This document shows positions 32,921-41,556 of a DNA stretch of 64,000 bases, one piece after another. The DNA comes from Pseudomonas sp. (lineage in GTDB: Bacteria > Pseudomonadota > Gammaproteobacteria > Pseudomonadales > Pseudomonadaceae): NCBI RefSeq assembly GCF_030683065.1, contig NZ_JAUXMX010000040.1, forward strand, positions 1-64,000, given 5' to 3'. The first letter of the stretch is position 1. Every line of letters begins with the position of its first letter. The position numbers and the translations under genes were made by a program. The notes beneath the pieces were generated by a model. It made no database searches. It worked only from the letters and a program-made list of their open reading frames with translations, and had not been told where the DNA came from.

Positions 32921-33751
32921 TTACTGGCGCACCAAGCGCCGGTTGTCCGGCGCTATCGCAGCCGTACTGCGGTAAGGATTGATGTCCAGGCCGCCGCGCC
33001 GTACATAACGGGCGTAAACCGTCAGGTACTCGGGTTGGAGCAGGCGCTGCAAGTCAAGAAAGATCCGCTCAACGCACTGCTCGTGAAAGTCCGCATGCTG
33101 GCGAAAGCTGACCAGATAGGCCAGTAAACTGGCGTGATCCAGCGCTGCCCCGCGGTACTCGACTACCACGCTGCCCCAATCCGGCTGACCGGTGACCGGG
33201 CAGTTGGACTTCAGCAGGTGGCTGTGCAGGCTCTCTTCAACGATGCGGTCTGCCGTGCACTGCAGCAACTCAGGCTGCGGTTGTGCATAGTTGCTGATAA
33301 CCACGTCCAGCTCATCGATGCACGGCCCAGGCAACGTCGCCACGCCTTCGGCTGTCACCTCGGCCAAACTGCGCACGCGCACGCCTACCCCCTTGCCGGC
33401 CGCCTCTGACAAATCGCGCTGGAGCAACGCGAGCAATTCACCCACATCATTGAACACAGTCTGATTCAACGAGTTGAGGTACAACTTGAAGGACTTCGAC
33501 TCGATGATATTCGGTGAATCGGCGGGTATGGCGAACTCGCCAATGGCCACCACCGGCTTACCTGAAGGCAACAGCCAGGACAGCTCGAAGCAGTTCCAGA
33601 AATCCACACCTTGATACGGCAACGTCTCAGCCGTCAGGCCCAGCTCGGCCCACTTGGCTGCACGCGAAATCGGGAACAGCAGTGACGGCGTATAGGTAGC
33701 GATGTATTCGCTGGATTTACCCAGTGGCGAATCTTCGGCGGCGGGATGCAT
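32921..33751 (-). CDS. queF: NADPH-dependent preQ0 reductase QueF
   Basis: A 276-aa long-form (tandem T-fold) QueF reducing 7-cyano-7-deazaguanine to preQ1 for queuosine in tRNA. Markers are [20 protein letters not shown] at the start, the QueF motif near FELSWL and [15 protein letters not shown], and the catalytic Cys in [16 protein letters not shown]. The C-terminal half has [13 protein letters not shown] and [12 protein letters not shown]. The ATG at 33751 is used. An in-frame TTG 21 bp earlier has a poorer context. Confidence 0.94.
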   Translation of the reverse strand: MHPAAEDSPLGKSSEYIATYTPSLLFPISRAAKWAELGLTAETLPYQGVDFWNCFELSWLLPSGKPVVAIGEFAIPADSPNIIESKSFKLYLNSLNQTVFNDVGELLALLQRDLSEAAGKGVGVRVRSLAEVTAEGVATLPGPCIDELDVVISNYAQPQPELLQCTADRIVEESLHSHLLKSNCPVTGQPDWGSVVVEYRGAALDHASLLAYLVSFRQHADFHEQCVERIFLDLQRLLQPEYLTVYARYVRRGGLDINPYRSTAAIAPDNRRLVRQ

Positions 33752-33859
33752 GGCAAAAACCTGGTTAGTCAAAGGGAACAGTGCATGACGCGGGCGGAGC
33801 TTAATCGCCGTGCAAGCACGACGACTCTCGCCTACTCGAGGCCCGCTGTTGGCGGTGCG

Positions 33860-34558
33860 CTAGGCCAGCTCAGCCACAACCGCAGCCAACGCCTGGGACG
33901 GATCGCTGGCCTGGCTGATCGGGCGACCGATGACCAGATAATCGGAACCGCCATCCAGCGCCTGACGCGGAGTGAGAATACGCCGCTGATCGTCCTGGGC
34001 GCTGCCCGCCGGACGAATCCCCGGTGTGACCAACTGCAATGCCGGGTGAACAGCCTTTAGTGCCGGGGCCTCCTGGGCAGAGCACACCAGGCCATCCAGC
34101 CCAGCCTGCGCAGCCAGACCCGCCAACCGCAGAACGTGTGTCTGCGGCTCGACATCCAGACCAATACCCGCCAGATCCTCGCGCTCCATACTGGTCAGCA
34201 CGGTTACGCCGATCAAGAGCGGCTTGGCACCGCTAAGGGCGTCCAACGTCTCGCGGCAGGCCGCCATCATGCGCAAGCCACCCGAGCAATGCACGTTGAC
34301 CATCCACACGCCCAATTCGGCGGCAGCCTTGACCGCCATCGCCGTGGTGTTGGGAATGTCGTGGAATTTCAGATCGAGAAACACCTCGAAACCCTTGTCC
34401 GCGAGCGCACCAACGATGTCCGGACCACAGCGGGTGAAGAGCTCCTTGCCGACTTTGACCCGGCACAGCGCAGGATCAAGTCGATCGGCCAGCGCCAGCG
34501 CGGCGTCACGGGTCGGGAAATCCAGGGCAACGATGATTGGGGTCTGGCAGGCTGGCAT
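33860..34558 (-). CDS. pyrF: Orotidine 5'-phosphate decarboxylase
   Basis: A 232-aa enzyme of pyrimidine synthesis converting OMP to UMP. The barrel shows [26 protein letters not shown], the catalytic cluster [12 protein letters not shown], and the phosphate site PGIRPAG ... [11 protein letters not shown]. Length and motifs are normal. The ATG at 34558 follows a modest GAGAG site. Its upstream region contains the 8-bp tandem array at 34621-34660. Confidence 0.95.
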   Translation of the reverse strand: MPACQTPIIVALDFPTRDAALALADRLDPALCRVKVGKELFTRCGPDIVGALADKGFEVFLDLKFHDIPNTTAMAVKAAAELGVWMVNVHCSGGLRMMAACRETLDALSGAKPLLIGVTVLTSMEREDLAGIGLDVEPQTHVLRLAGLAAQAGLDGLVCSAQEAPALKAVHPALQLVTPGIRPAGSAQDDQRRILTPRQALDGGSDYLVIGRPISQASDPSQALAAVVAELA

Positions 34559-34620
34559 GGGCGGACTCTCGGACAAGACAAATTCGGCGCGCATTGTAGC
34601 GGAACCCGCTCACGATTGCC

Positions 34621-34660
34621 GGTTCGACGGTTCGACGGTTCGACGGTTCGACGACTCGAC
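34621..34660. repeat. 8-bp tandem repeat upstream of pyrF
   Basis: Four perfect copies of GGTTCGAC (34621-34652) and a fifth with two changes (GACTCGAC, 34653-34660), 63 bp upstream of the pyrF start. Strand slippage could change copy number and thus promoter spacing. Confidence 0.85.
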
Positions 34661-34776
34661 GGTTTAGCCGCCCATAGCAGGCGGCGCTATCAGCAGCAAC
34701 ATAAATACATCGGCAACCGCACTGCTGCGCAATCAGTGCAGCCAGTCACCGGCAACCGAGAGCATCGTCGAAGGCT

Positions 34777-35532
34777 TTAGGCTCTGAGGCCGAGCAACAG
34801 CGCACAGAGCAGCAAGAAGCCGGCGAACAGCACGCGCAACAGTCGCTCGGGCAAGGCGTGAGCGAGCCTCACCCCCCAACTGATACTGAGCAACCCACCC
34901 AGCGCCAAGGGAGCTGCCAACGCCCAGTCGACATGATCGTGCCAGGCATAGATCACCAGGGTAGCCGCCGTACTCGGCGCCGCCAGAGCAAGCGCCAAAC
35001 CCTGAGCCATCAACTGGGTGGCGCCAAACACGCCGGTCAATACCGGCACGGCCAGCACCGCACCACCGACCCCGAACAAACCGCCGAGCAAACCGGCAGC
35101 GCTGCCCAGCGCAGCCAGCCAAGGCCAGGGCTGACGCAGTTCGCTGCTGCCCGCAGCCGGGCGCCAATACATGCGCGACAGATTGTAGAGCGCCAACACC
35201 AGGAGAAAAACAGCGAAGGCTATACGCATCTGCTCGGCATCCACCGCCACCGCCCATCCTGCCCCGAGCCAGGCACACAAGAAGCCGCTGAACGCCAAGG
35301 TCAGCGCATGGCGCAGGTCGATGCGGTTACGCTGGTGATAGCGCCACAACGCCAACAATACGTTCGGCACCACCATCACCAGGGCCGTACCCTGGGCCAA
35401 CTGCTGATCGAGCCCGAACAGCACGCCCAGAGCCGGAATCGCGATCAACCCCCCGCCGATGCCGAATAAGCCACCCAGCGTACCCAGTAGCACACCGAGA
35501 ATCAGATTCAGGGCAAAGTCAGTCAGATTCAT
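34777..35532 (-). CDS. TSUP/TauE-SafE-family membrane permease
   Basis: A 251-aa inner-membrane protein with about eight hydrophobic helices and the family repeats LGTLGGLFGIGGGLIAIPAL near the start and LLGGLFGVGGAVLAVPVL in the second half. The family moves sulfite, sulfonates or other organic anions. The substrate cannot be told here. The ATG at 35532 has GGAG 8 bases upstream. It is divergent from the LysR gene (104 bp), so LysR control is likely. Confidence 0.85.
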   Translation of the reverse strand: MNLTDFALNLILGVLLGTLGGLFGIGGGLIAIPALGVLFGLDQQLAQGTALVMVVPNVLLALWRYHQRNRIDLRHALTLAFSGFLCAWLGAGWAVAVDAEQMRIAFAVFLLVLALYNLSRMYWRPAAGSSELRQPWPWLAALGSAAGLLGGLFGVGGAVLAVPVLTGVFGATQLMAQGLALALAAPSTAATLVIYAWHDHVDWALAAPLALGGLLSISWGVRLAHALPERLLRVLFAGFLLLCALLLGLRA

Positions 35533-35636
35533 CGGTAGCTCCGTTGGCGTTCCGCTCATCGTACCCAGCCATTACTGGCCCGGAAACGCACAGCAGCGCA
35601 CAATCGCTGTGCTGATCACGCATAAGCGAGCCATAC

Positions 35637-36593
35637 ATGAACCCCGACGCCCTCACTGACCAACTCAGCCTGTTTCTCGACGTACTGGAAACCAGCAGTT
35701 TCTCTGCTGCCGCCAGACGCCACCCGCTGACCCCTTCTGCAGTGGCCCGGCGCATCGATGCGCTGGAGCGCTCGCTCGGCAGTAGCCTGTTCAGTCGCAG
35801 CACCCACGCGGTGCGCGCGACACCGGCCGGACTGGCCTTTGCAGAGCGCGCCCGGCGCATTCTTGCGGAGCTGCACCTGGCCCGTGCTGAGGCCGTATCG
35901 CTGAGCAGCGCACCGGAGGGATTGATCAGCATCGACGCCCCTGCGCCCTTTGGCCGGCGCCACCTGGCGCCGGCGATTGCCGAATTTCTCGTCGCCTACC
36001 CGGGACTTGACGTGCAACTGCGCCTGATCGACAGCTTCATCGACCTGCATGGCGCACACCTCGGCGAGGTCGACCTGGTGTTGCGCATCGGCCCGCTGGC
36101 CGACACCCGCCTGGTCGCCACCGCCCTGGCGCCACTGGTGCGAGTGGTCTGCGCCAGCCCGAATTACCTGGCACAACATGGCGTGCCGCGTTCGCCAAGT
36201 GAGCTGATCGAGCACGCTGGACTCGACTGGGACAGCCTGGCGCCGCCCCACGCATGGCGCTTCGAGGTCGACGGCAAGCTGCAGATCTGTCGCCCAAAAC
36301 GCCTGCGCATGATCGCTAATAACGCCGAAACGCTGTTGTTTGGTGCACTTGCCGGCCTGGGTATAGCCCACCTGCCAACCTGGCTGATCAGCGACTACCT
36401 GTTACGCGGCGAATTGCTGCCGCTGTTCTGTGCAGACGGCCTGCCGCCGCCGGAACCGAGCGGCATCTATGCCCTGCGCCTGGAGCGTGAAACCAGTTCG
36501 CGCAGCCGTTTGCTGCTGGAGTTCCTCAAGTCACGCTTCGGCCCGCTGCCGCCCTGGGACCTCGCCCTGCAAAGCGGCCTGAATCGCCGCTGA
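35637..36593 (+). CDS. LysR-family transcriptional regulator
   Basis: A 318-aa regulator. The N-terminal helix-turn-helix reads FLDVLETSSFSAAARRHPLT then SAVARRIDALERSLG, followed by a periplasmic-binding-like effector domain (ISIDAPAPFGRRHLAPAI, HLGEVDLVLRIGPLADTRLV). It belongs to the CrgA/YhjC-like branch. It lies divergent from the TSUP permease gene, the usual arrangement for a regulator and its target. The effector is unknown. Confidence 0.88.
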   Translation: MNPDALTDQLSLFLDVLETSSFSAAARRHPLTPSAVARRIDALERSLGSSLFSRSTHAVRATPAGLAFAERARRILAELHLARAEAVSLSSAPEGLISIDAPAPFGRRHLAPAIAEFLVAYPGLDVQLRLIDSFIDLHGAHLGEVDLVLRIGPLADTRLVATALAPLVRVVCASPNYLAQHGVPRSPSELIEHAGLDWDSLAPPHAWRFEVDGKLQICRPKRLRMIANNAETLLFGALAGLGIAHLPTWLISDYLLRGELLPLFCADGLPPPEPSGIYALRLERETSSRSRLLLEFLKSRFGPLPPWDLALQSGLNRR

Positions 36594-36797
36594 TCAGATA
36601 TCCCTGCATGCAACGCCCGAATCAGCCACCGCAGCAGCCCACGGCCTCGCATCCGAAACCGACGGCGCAGCCCGACTCAGGCCTGCGCCTGCCTGACGTT
36701 GAGCGCGACGAATTGGCAATATCTGTGGGCTTATTGTCCTTGTTGCCAGTCTCTCGCTGAGCGCAGACTGCATCCACTGTTCGTCGAGTGCTCGCCC

Positions 36798-37793
36798 GTG
36801 GATACGCTAAAAACCATTGCCTGCCTGCTTTACCCGGATGTGATGAGCCTGGATGTGACCGGCCCGCTGCAGGTCTTCGCCTCGGCCAATATCGAGCGCC
36901 AGCGCCAGGGTTTGCCGGCGGTCTATCGACTTGTCGTGCTCGGCCAACAGACCGGCGCTATCGCCACTTCGGCCGGTTTCCAACTGGTTGCCGAACAGCG
37001 CTGGTGCGAAATCGACGCAGCACAGATCGACACCCTGCTGATCCCCGGCGGCCTGGGCGAGCAGGCCCAATGCCAGAATCAGGAATTATTGGCCTGGTTG
37101 CGTGCCGCCGAACCACGGGTGCGCCGCCTGGGCTCAGTCTGTTCCGGCGCACTGATCCTCGCCGCCGCCGGCCTGCTCAAGGGCCGCAGGGCAACTACCC
37201 ACTGGGCCGATGCGGAAAATCTGCGCCGGGAATATCCAGACGTCATGGTCGCTGCAGACTGCCTGCACACCTATGACCCGCAGGATTTGCATGGTGACGG
37301 CCATATTTTTACCTCTGCAGGCGTAACTGCGGGTATCGACCTGGCCCTGGCCCTGATCGAGGCCGACCTTGGACGCGTCACCGCACTGGCGGTGGCGCGT
37401 CGCCTGGTGATGTTCCTGCGCAGACCCGGCGGGCAAGCCCAGTTCAGCGCCCTGCTCACTCCAGAGCCAAGCCGCATAACACGCCTGGCCGCGTTGCTGG
37501 AGTGGATTGCGGCGCACCTGAGCGAAGACCTGTCGCTGGACGCACTGGCCGCCCAGGCGCACATGACGCCGCGTACGCTGTCGCGAGTATTTGTCCAGGA
37601 AGTGGGCATGGGGCCGGGGCGCTATGTCGAACGTATTCGCCTGGAAGCAGCGCGCCATTTACTCCAGGGTCCTCAGGCGTCGATCGCTACGGTGGCACGC
37701 CTAACCGGTTTCGCTCACCCAGAAAACCTGCGCCGCACATTCCACAAGCACCTGGGCGTCAGCCCCCTGGAATACGCCGCGCGGTTCACCTGA
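36798..37793 (+). CDS. GlxA-type AraC regulator
   Basis: A 331-aa protein with an N-terminal DJ-1/PfpI-like amidase fold ([28 protein letters not shown], then [19 protein letters not shown]) and a C-terminal AraC double helix-turn-helix ([20 protein letters not shown], then [20 protein letters not shown]). These regulators do not hydrolyse amides. They often control catabolic or detoxification genes. GTG at 36798 begins the fold. A TTG 99 bp upstream would add a non-domain extension. It precedes the DUF1272-DUF1348 fusion by 28 bp on the same strand, so the two probably share a transcript. Confidence 0.85.
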   Translation: MDTLKTIACLLYPDVMSLDVTGPLQVFASANIERQRQGLPAVYRLVVLGQQTGAIATSAGFQLVAEQRWCEIDAAQIDTLLIPGGLGEQAQCQNQELLAWLRAAEPRVRRLGSVCSGALILAAAGLLKGRRATTHWADAENLRREYPDVMVAADCLHTYDPQDLHGDGHIFTSAGVTAGIDLALALIEADLGRVTALAVARRLVMFLRRPGGQAQFSALLTPEPSRITRLAALLEWIAAHLSEDLSLDALAAQAHMTPRTLSRVFVQEVGMGPGRYVERIRLEAARHLLQGPQASIATVARLTGFAHPENLRRTFHKHLGVSPLEYAARFT

Positions 37794-37821
37794 CGTCTCA
37801 TCATCCAATCAGGAATCAAGC

Positions 37822-38499
37822 ATGCTGCAACTGCGCCCCAACTGTGAATGCTGCGCCCGCGATCTGCCCGGCGACTCGAGCGAGGCGCTGATCTGCTCGT
37901 TCGAATGCACCTTCTGCCGTGACTGCAGCGACAACATTCTGCACGGCAGCTGCCCTAACTGTGGCGGCGAGCTGGTCAGACGACCCATCCGCCCGGCGGC
38001 CAAGCAGCCCGACAGCACCGAATCGACTGAAAGCAGCTGGCGCCCACCCCTGCCGCCTTTCACGCGGCAAAGCGCCATCGAAAAAGTCCGCCTGGCCGAG
38101 GACGGCTGGAACAGCCGCGATCCGCAACGGGTATCACAGGCCTATACCCTGGATACCAAATGGCGCAACCGTGCAGAATTTGCCGTCAATCGACAAGAAG
38201 CCGAGCGCTTCCTCACCCGCAAGTGGGCCCAGGAGCTCGACTACCGTTTGATCAAGGAACTGTGGGCGTTCAGCGACGAACGCATCGCCGTGCGTTATGC
38301 CTACGAGTGGCGTGACGACGCTGGGAACTGGTTTCGTTCATACGGTAACGAGAACTGGGAATTTTCTCAAAACGGGCTGATGAGCAAACGCTTCGCTTGC
38401 ATCAACGACACGCCAATCAAAGAATCCGAACGCAAATTCCGCTGGCCCCTGGGCCGTCGCCCCGATGACCACCCTGGCCTGTCCGAGCTGGGCCTTTGA
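37822..38499 (+). CDS. DUF1272-DUF1348 fusion protein
   Basis: A 225-aa two-domain protein. Residues 1-60 are a DUF1272 zinc-ribbon-like domain with paired Cys (CECC near 8, [12 protein letters not shown] near 25-36, CPNCGG near 44). After a Ser/Pro/Glu-rich linker (about 60-80), residues 81-225 are a DUF1348 domain of the NTF2/SnoaL fold ([45 protein letters not shown], then [12 protein letters not shown]). The two are usually separate genes. Functions are unknown, although a SnoaL-like pocket suggests a small-molecule enzyme or binder. Position after the GlxA-type regulator suggests co-regulation. Confidence 0.8.
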   Translation: MLQLRPNCECCARDLPGDSSEALICSFECTFCRDCSDNILHGSCPNCGGELVRRPIRPAAKQPDSTESTESSWRPPLPPFTRQSAIEKVRLAEDGWNSRDPQRVSQAYTLDTKWRNRAEFAVNRQEAERFLTRKWAQELDYRLIKELWAFSDERIAVRYAYEWRDDAGNWFRSYGNENWEFSQNGLMSKRFACINDTPIKESERKFRWPLGRRPDDHPGLSELGL

Positions 38500-38578
38500 A
38501 CGCTTACCGCGCACATTTAACCTACTCAAGCAGCGAGAAAAACAGTGCAGGTAAACCTAAGACAGGCACGCCGTAGAC

Positions 38579-39562
38579 TCAGGTCAACGGCGCTGGCGCG
38601 ACCTGATTACTGAGGTAAACCTTGGTCTGGTTGCGACCTGCTTTCTTGGCCGCATACAGCGCCTGGTCAGCCCGTTCGATCAACTGCTGGTAGCCCTCGA
38701 CGGGATCGCTCAGGTCAGCCACACCCAAGCTGATGGTGAACGGAATTACCTGCCCCTCATAGGTCACCAGCAGCGATTCAATGCGTTGGCGCAGGCGCTC
38801 GGCAAACAACAAAGCGCCAGCACTGTCGATATCCGGCAGCAATACCACGAACTCCTCACCGCCATAGCGCCCCGCATAATCAGTGTCGCGCACCTGTTCG
38901 CGCACTACTTCAGCGACGGCTTGAATCACCTTGTCCCCAGCCGGGTGACCATGAGTGTCATTGACCTGCTTGAAATGATCGATGTCGAACATCACCAGTG
39001 CGGCCATGCTCTGATAACGCCGGTGGCGGGCGTATTCGTGCTGCAGGCACTCCTCCCAATAACCGCGGTTATTCAGGCCGGTCAAGCGATCGGTGCGCGA
39101 GAGTTGCTGCAATTGCAGGTTAGCTGCTAGCAGTTGCCGCTTGTTTACCGCCACGCTGGTCACGTCATAAATGATCAGGCAGATGTGCTCGATACGGGTA
39201 TTGATGGCCTGCAGCGGCAGAATGGTAGTGTTCTGGAACATGAACTCTTCCTGCCCGGTAATTGGCTGGTAGTTCTTGAACTTCATCAGATAGGGTCGCT
39301 GCTCCCAGATGGTGAACGCGGGGGTACCCAGCGTCACTACCCCTTCAACCTTGCGGCGAAACCAGTTTTCCTCGATTTCGGGAAACAGGCTGAACAATGA
39401 CTGCTGGTGAACTTCATGGGGCTGCAGACCTGAGCGATTCTCCATAAAGGTGTTCCAGACGTGTACGCGGTATTCGCGATCCAGTACCACGACGCCCACG
39501 TCAATGCCCTGCATCACGGCCAGTAGCCAGTGAAATTCGTTAAGATCCACGTTGTCGTTCAT
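38579..39562 (-). CDS. PAS-GGDEF diguanylate cyclase
   Basis: A 327-aa cytoplasmic cyclase. A PAS domain covers about residues 5-130 (GIDVGVVVLDREYRVHVWN) and the GGDEF domain about 165-320. The active site is YGGEEFVVLLPD, with an RDTD I-site five residues before it, so product inhibition is expected. The ATG at 39562 lies 3 bp downstream of the preceding stop. A TTG at 39568 overlapping that stop is an alternative. It is the second gene of an operon with the CheX-type response regulator, which suggests that the regulator controls its activity. Confidence 0.88.
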   Translation of the reverse strand: MNDNVDLNEFHWLLAVMQGIDVGVVVLDREYRVHVWNTFMENRSGLQPHEVHQQSLFSLFPEIEENWFRRKVEGVVTLGTPAFTIWEQRPYLMKFKNYQPITGQEEFMFQNTTILPLQAINTRIEHICLIIYDVTSVAVNKRQLLAANLQLQQLSRTDRLTGLNNRGYWEECLQHEYARHRRYQSMAALVMFDIDHFKQVNDTHGHPAGDKVIQAVAEVVREQVRDTDYAGRYGGEEFVVLLPDIDSAGALLFAERLRQRIESLLVTYEGQVIPFTISLGVADLSDPVEGYQQLIERADQALYAAKKAGRNQTKVYLSNQVAPAPLT

Positions 39563-39564
39563 GT

Positions 39565-40563
39565 TCAATTCATCAGATGAGCAAGCTTGTTGGAAAGCAA
39601 CGTCACTGAATCTTCAGTGAACAACAGAAGCAAGTCGAAGTGAATGGGATGGCCTTCGATGCTGTAGCTGATCTCTACCGCCAGCGTGGTCTTCCAGCGT
39701 GATCGATTGAGCTTGATCAACTCGTCAATGGATGCGTGCTCGCCCAATACGATGGGATGGCTTTGAGAAAACTGCACATCGATCTGCTCGGCAATGCCAT
39801 TCAGGCAGGCGCTAATCAATACCGTGGACAAATCCAGGAGCATTTCAATTTCGGAATATTCAGACGAAGAACTACTCATCAACCCGGCCATGTCGCCCAC
39901 TTCCGAGTCGTGAAAAATCAGCAGTGCCTCACCGGCTATGCCACCACCGATAAACCCTTGGCACACGGCGGTAAGTCCGTCATCGCGCTGAGCATCCGCC
40001 AGGGCCATGTGCAGCTCGCCGACCTCAAACAGATTGACATTGGGTACAGGCAATTGCACAAACACGCCCAGTAACTTGGCCAGCAAGGCCGCGGCACGGC
40101 CCATGGAGACGTTGACCACCTCACGAAAGGCATCGAGGAAATTGATGGCCGATTCAGCGGTAGCCGCACGCACAACCAGTTCATTCCCGCTGCTGGCGAG
40201 CAACCCAAGATCTTCCAGGGTTTGCCTTAGTAGCTCCGGAGCTGCCGGTTTCTGTACAAAGGCCAGCGCCCCAAGCTCCATGACCCGCCGTACCGCCTGC
40301 TCCTGAATATCGCCTGATACAACGATAACTTTGCAGGACAACCCCTCATCGCGCAGGGCCGCAAGCACCTCAAAGCCATCCATCTCGGGCATGGTCAGGT
40401 CGAGCAACATCACATCGGTCTGACCCCGACGCAAAATCTCCATGGCCTCAATGCCATGGGTCGCCTGCTCGATGGCAACAGGCCATTCGGCAGGCAGCGC
40501 GCGTAATAATTGCTTGCGCGCCATGCCTGAGTCGTCACAGATAAGCAGCGTAATGGCAGTCAT
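39565..40563 (-). CDS. Response regulator with CheC/CheX-like output domain
   Basis: A 332-aa protein. The receiver (ICDDSGMARKQLLRAL, phospho-Asp in VMLLDLTMPEMDG, Thr/Ser and Lys in VVSGDIQ and FVQKPAA) is followed by a CheC/CheX-like phosphatase or scaffold domain (about 150-330; AFREVVNVSMGRAAALLAKL and SEIEMLLDLSTVLISACLNG). CheC-type domains dephosphorylate CheY-like proteins or serve as docking sites. The classical CheC Glu-Asn pair may be present as E...N in the FREVVNVS helix. It is encoded directly before a diguanylate cyclase, so the pair probably links phospho-signalling to cyclic di-GMP. Confidence 0.82.
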   Translation of the reverse strand: MTAITLLICDDSGMARKQLLRALPAEWPVAIEQATHGIEAMEILRRGQTDVMLLDLTMPEMDGFEVLAALRDEGLSCKVIVVSGDIQEQAVRRVMELGALAFVQKPAAPELLRQTLEDLGLLASSGNELVVRAATAESAINFLDAFREVVNVSMGRAAALLAKLLGVFVQLPVPNVNLFEVGELHMALADAQRDDGLTAVCQGFIGGGIAGEALLIFHDSEVGDMAGLMSSSSSEYSEIEMLLDLSTVLISACLNGIAEQIDVQFSQSHPIVLGEHASIDELIKLNRSRWKTTLAVEISYSIEGHPIHFDLLLLFTEDSVTLLSNKLAHLMN

Positions 40564-40642
40564 GCATACCACTTATTAGGTTGTTTGTTGGCTTGGAGTC
40601 TGCGGACCAGACTCAGTCAGCTATCAATACGCCATGTTCCTG

Positions 40643-40671
40643 GCGTTGCACTTATTCTATGAACACAGGAA
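40643..40671. repeat. Dispersed repeat, copy 2
   Basis: The first 21 bases equal 114-134, and CAGGAA follows in both. Here the block is flanked by GTTCCTG (40636-40642) and CAGGAAC (40666-40672), which pair as a 7-bp stem around it. No transposase gene is nearby. Confidence 0.5.
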
Positions 40672-40725
40672 CGGTAGACGGCGACCTTACGGCAAAGAGC
40701 ACAGAACTATTAAATGGTATAGAAA

Positions 40726-40754
40726 CAAAAAGGTGGCCATTTGGCCACCTTTTG
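40726..40754. terminator. Terminator downstream of nfuA
   Basis: A stem of AAGGTGGCCA / TGGCCACCTT extended by A and T runs, about 70 bp past the nfuA stop on the minus strand. It is nearly symmetric, so it could act in both directions. Confidence 0.8.
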
Positions 40755-40821
40755 CAGAGTAGAGAGTCTATGCAACTCTACAATGATCGATATTGTCACA
40801 GCCGCTGACTAAGCAGGCGCC

Positions 40822-41406
40822 TTAGTAGTAGGCGTTTTCCTTGATGGAGTGATCGGTCACGTCACGCACGCCTTTCAGTTCCGGGATGCGCTCAAGCAGG
40901 GTTTTCTCGATGCCTTCCTTGAGGGTCAGATCGACCTGCCCGCAGCCCTGACAGCCGCCGCCGAACTTCAATACCGCGATGCCGTCTTCGACCACATCGA
41001 TCAAGCTCACTTCACCGCCGTGGCTGGCCAACCCCGGATTGATCTCGGTTTGCAGGTAATAGCTGATGCGTTCGTTTATCGGACTGTCTTCACTGACCAT
41101 TGGCACTTTGGCATTCGGCGCCTTGATCGTCAGCTGGCCGCCCATACGGTCGGTCGCATAATCGACCACTGCATCTTCCAGGAAGGGCTCGCTGACTGCA
41201 TCGATCCAGGCAGTAAAGCTGGCCAACGCAATTGCGGTGTCGTCTGACTTTTCTTCACCCGGCTTGCAGTAGGCAATGCAGGTTTCGGCGTACTGACTGC
41301 CCGGCTGAGTGATGAAGACACGAATGCCAATGCCTGTGGTGTTCTGCTTGCTCAGCAGATCAGCAAGATAATCGTGGGCAGCGTCGGTAATGATAATGGT
41401 GCTCAT
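40822..41406 (-). CDS. nfuA: Fe-S biogenesis protein NfuA
   Basis: A 194-aa iron-sulfur carrier. The N-terminal degenerate A-type domain (about 1-95) lacks the usual Cys set, as in E. coli NfuA. The C-terminal Nfu domain carries [18 protein letters not shown], whose CxxC binds a [4Fe-4S] cluster between two subunits. It delivers clusters to targets under oxidative stress or iron limitation. GAGGAG precedes the ATG at 41406. Its neighbour cti is the same as in P. aeruginosa. Confidence 0.95.
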   Translation of the reverse strand: MSTIIITDAAHDYLADLLSKQNTTGIGIRVFITQPGSQYAETCIAYCKPGEEKSDDTAIALASFTAWIDAVSEPFLEDAVVDYATDRMGGQLTIKAPNAKVPMVSEDSPINERISYYLQTEINPGLASHGGEVSLIDVVEDGIAVLKFGGGCQGCGQVDLTLKEGIEKTLLERIPELKGVRDVTDHSIKENAYY

Positions 41407-41556
41407 GGCAACTCCTCGCAAACATGCCCGCAGTGTACGCCAACCTTCGGGCTGCAATAAAGCCCGAGTATTTATCTCGGAATAGTTTTACCTCGCCCCA
41501 CGCGTACCCCAGGACCGGCTGCAACCGACAGATGAGCCGATCAGCAGCACCGCCAG

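Noticed and set aside
34621..34660. Short 8-bp array as a CRISPR
   Set aside because: Units are contiguous with no spacers and no cas genes are nearby.
36699..36797. A TTG-started N-terminal extension of the GlxA-type regulator with several Cys
   Set aside because: The extension has no ribosome site and no match to the family fold, which begins at the GTG at 36798.
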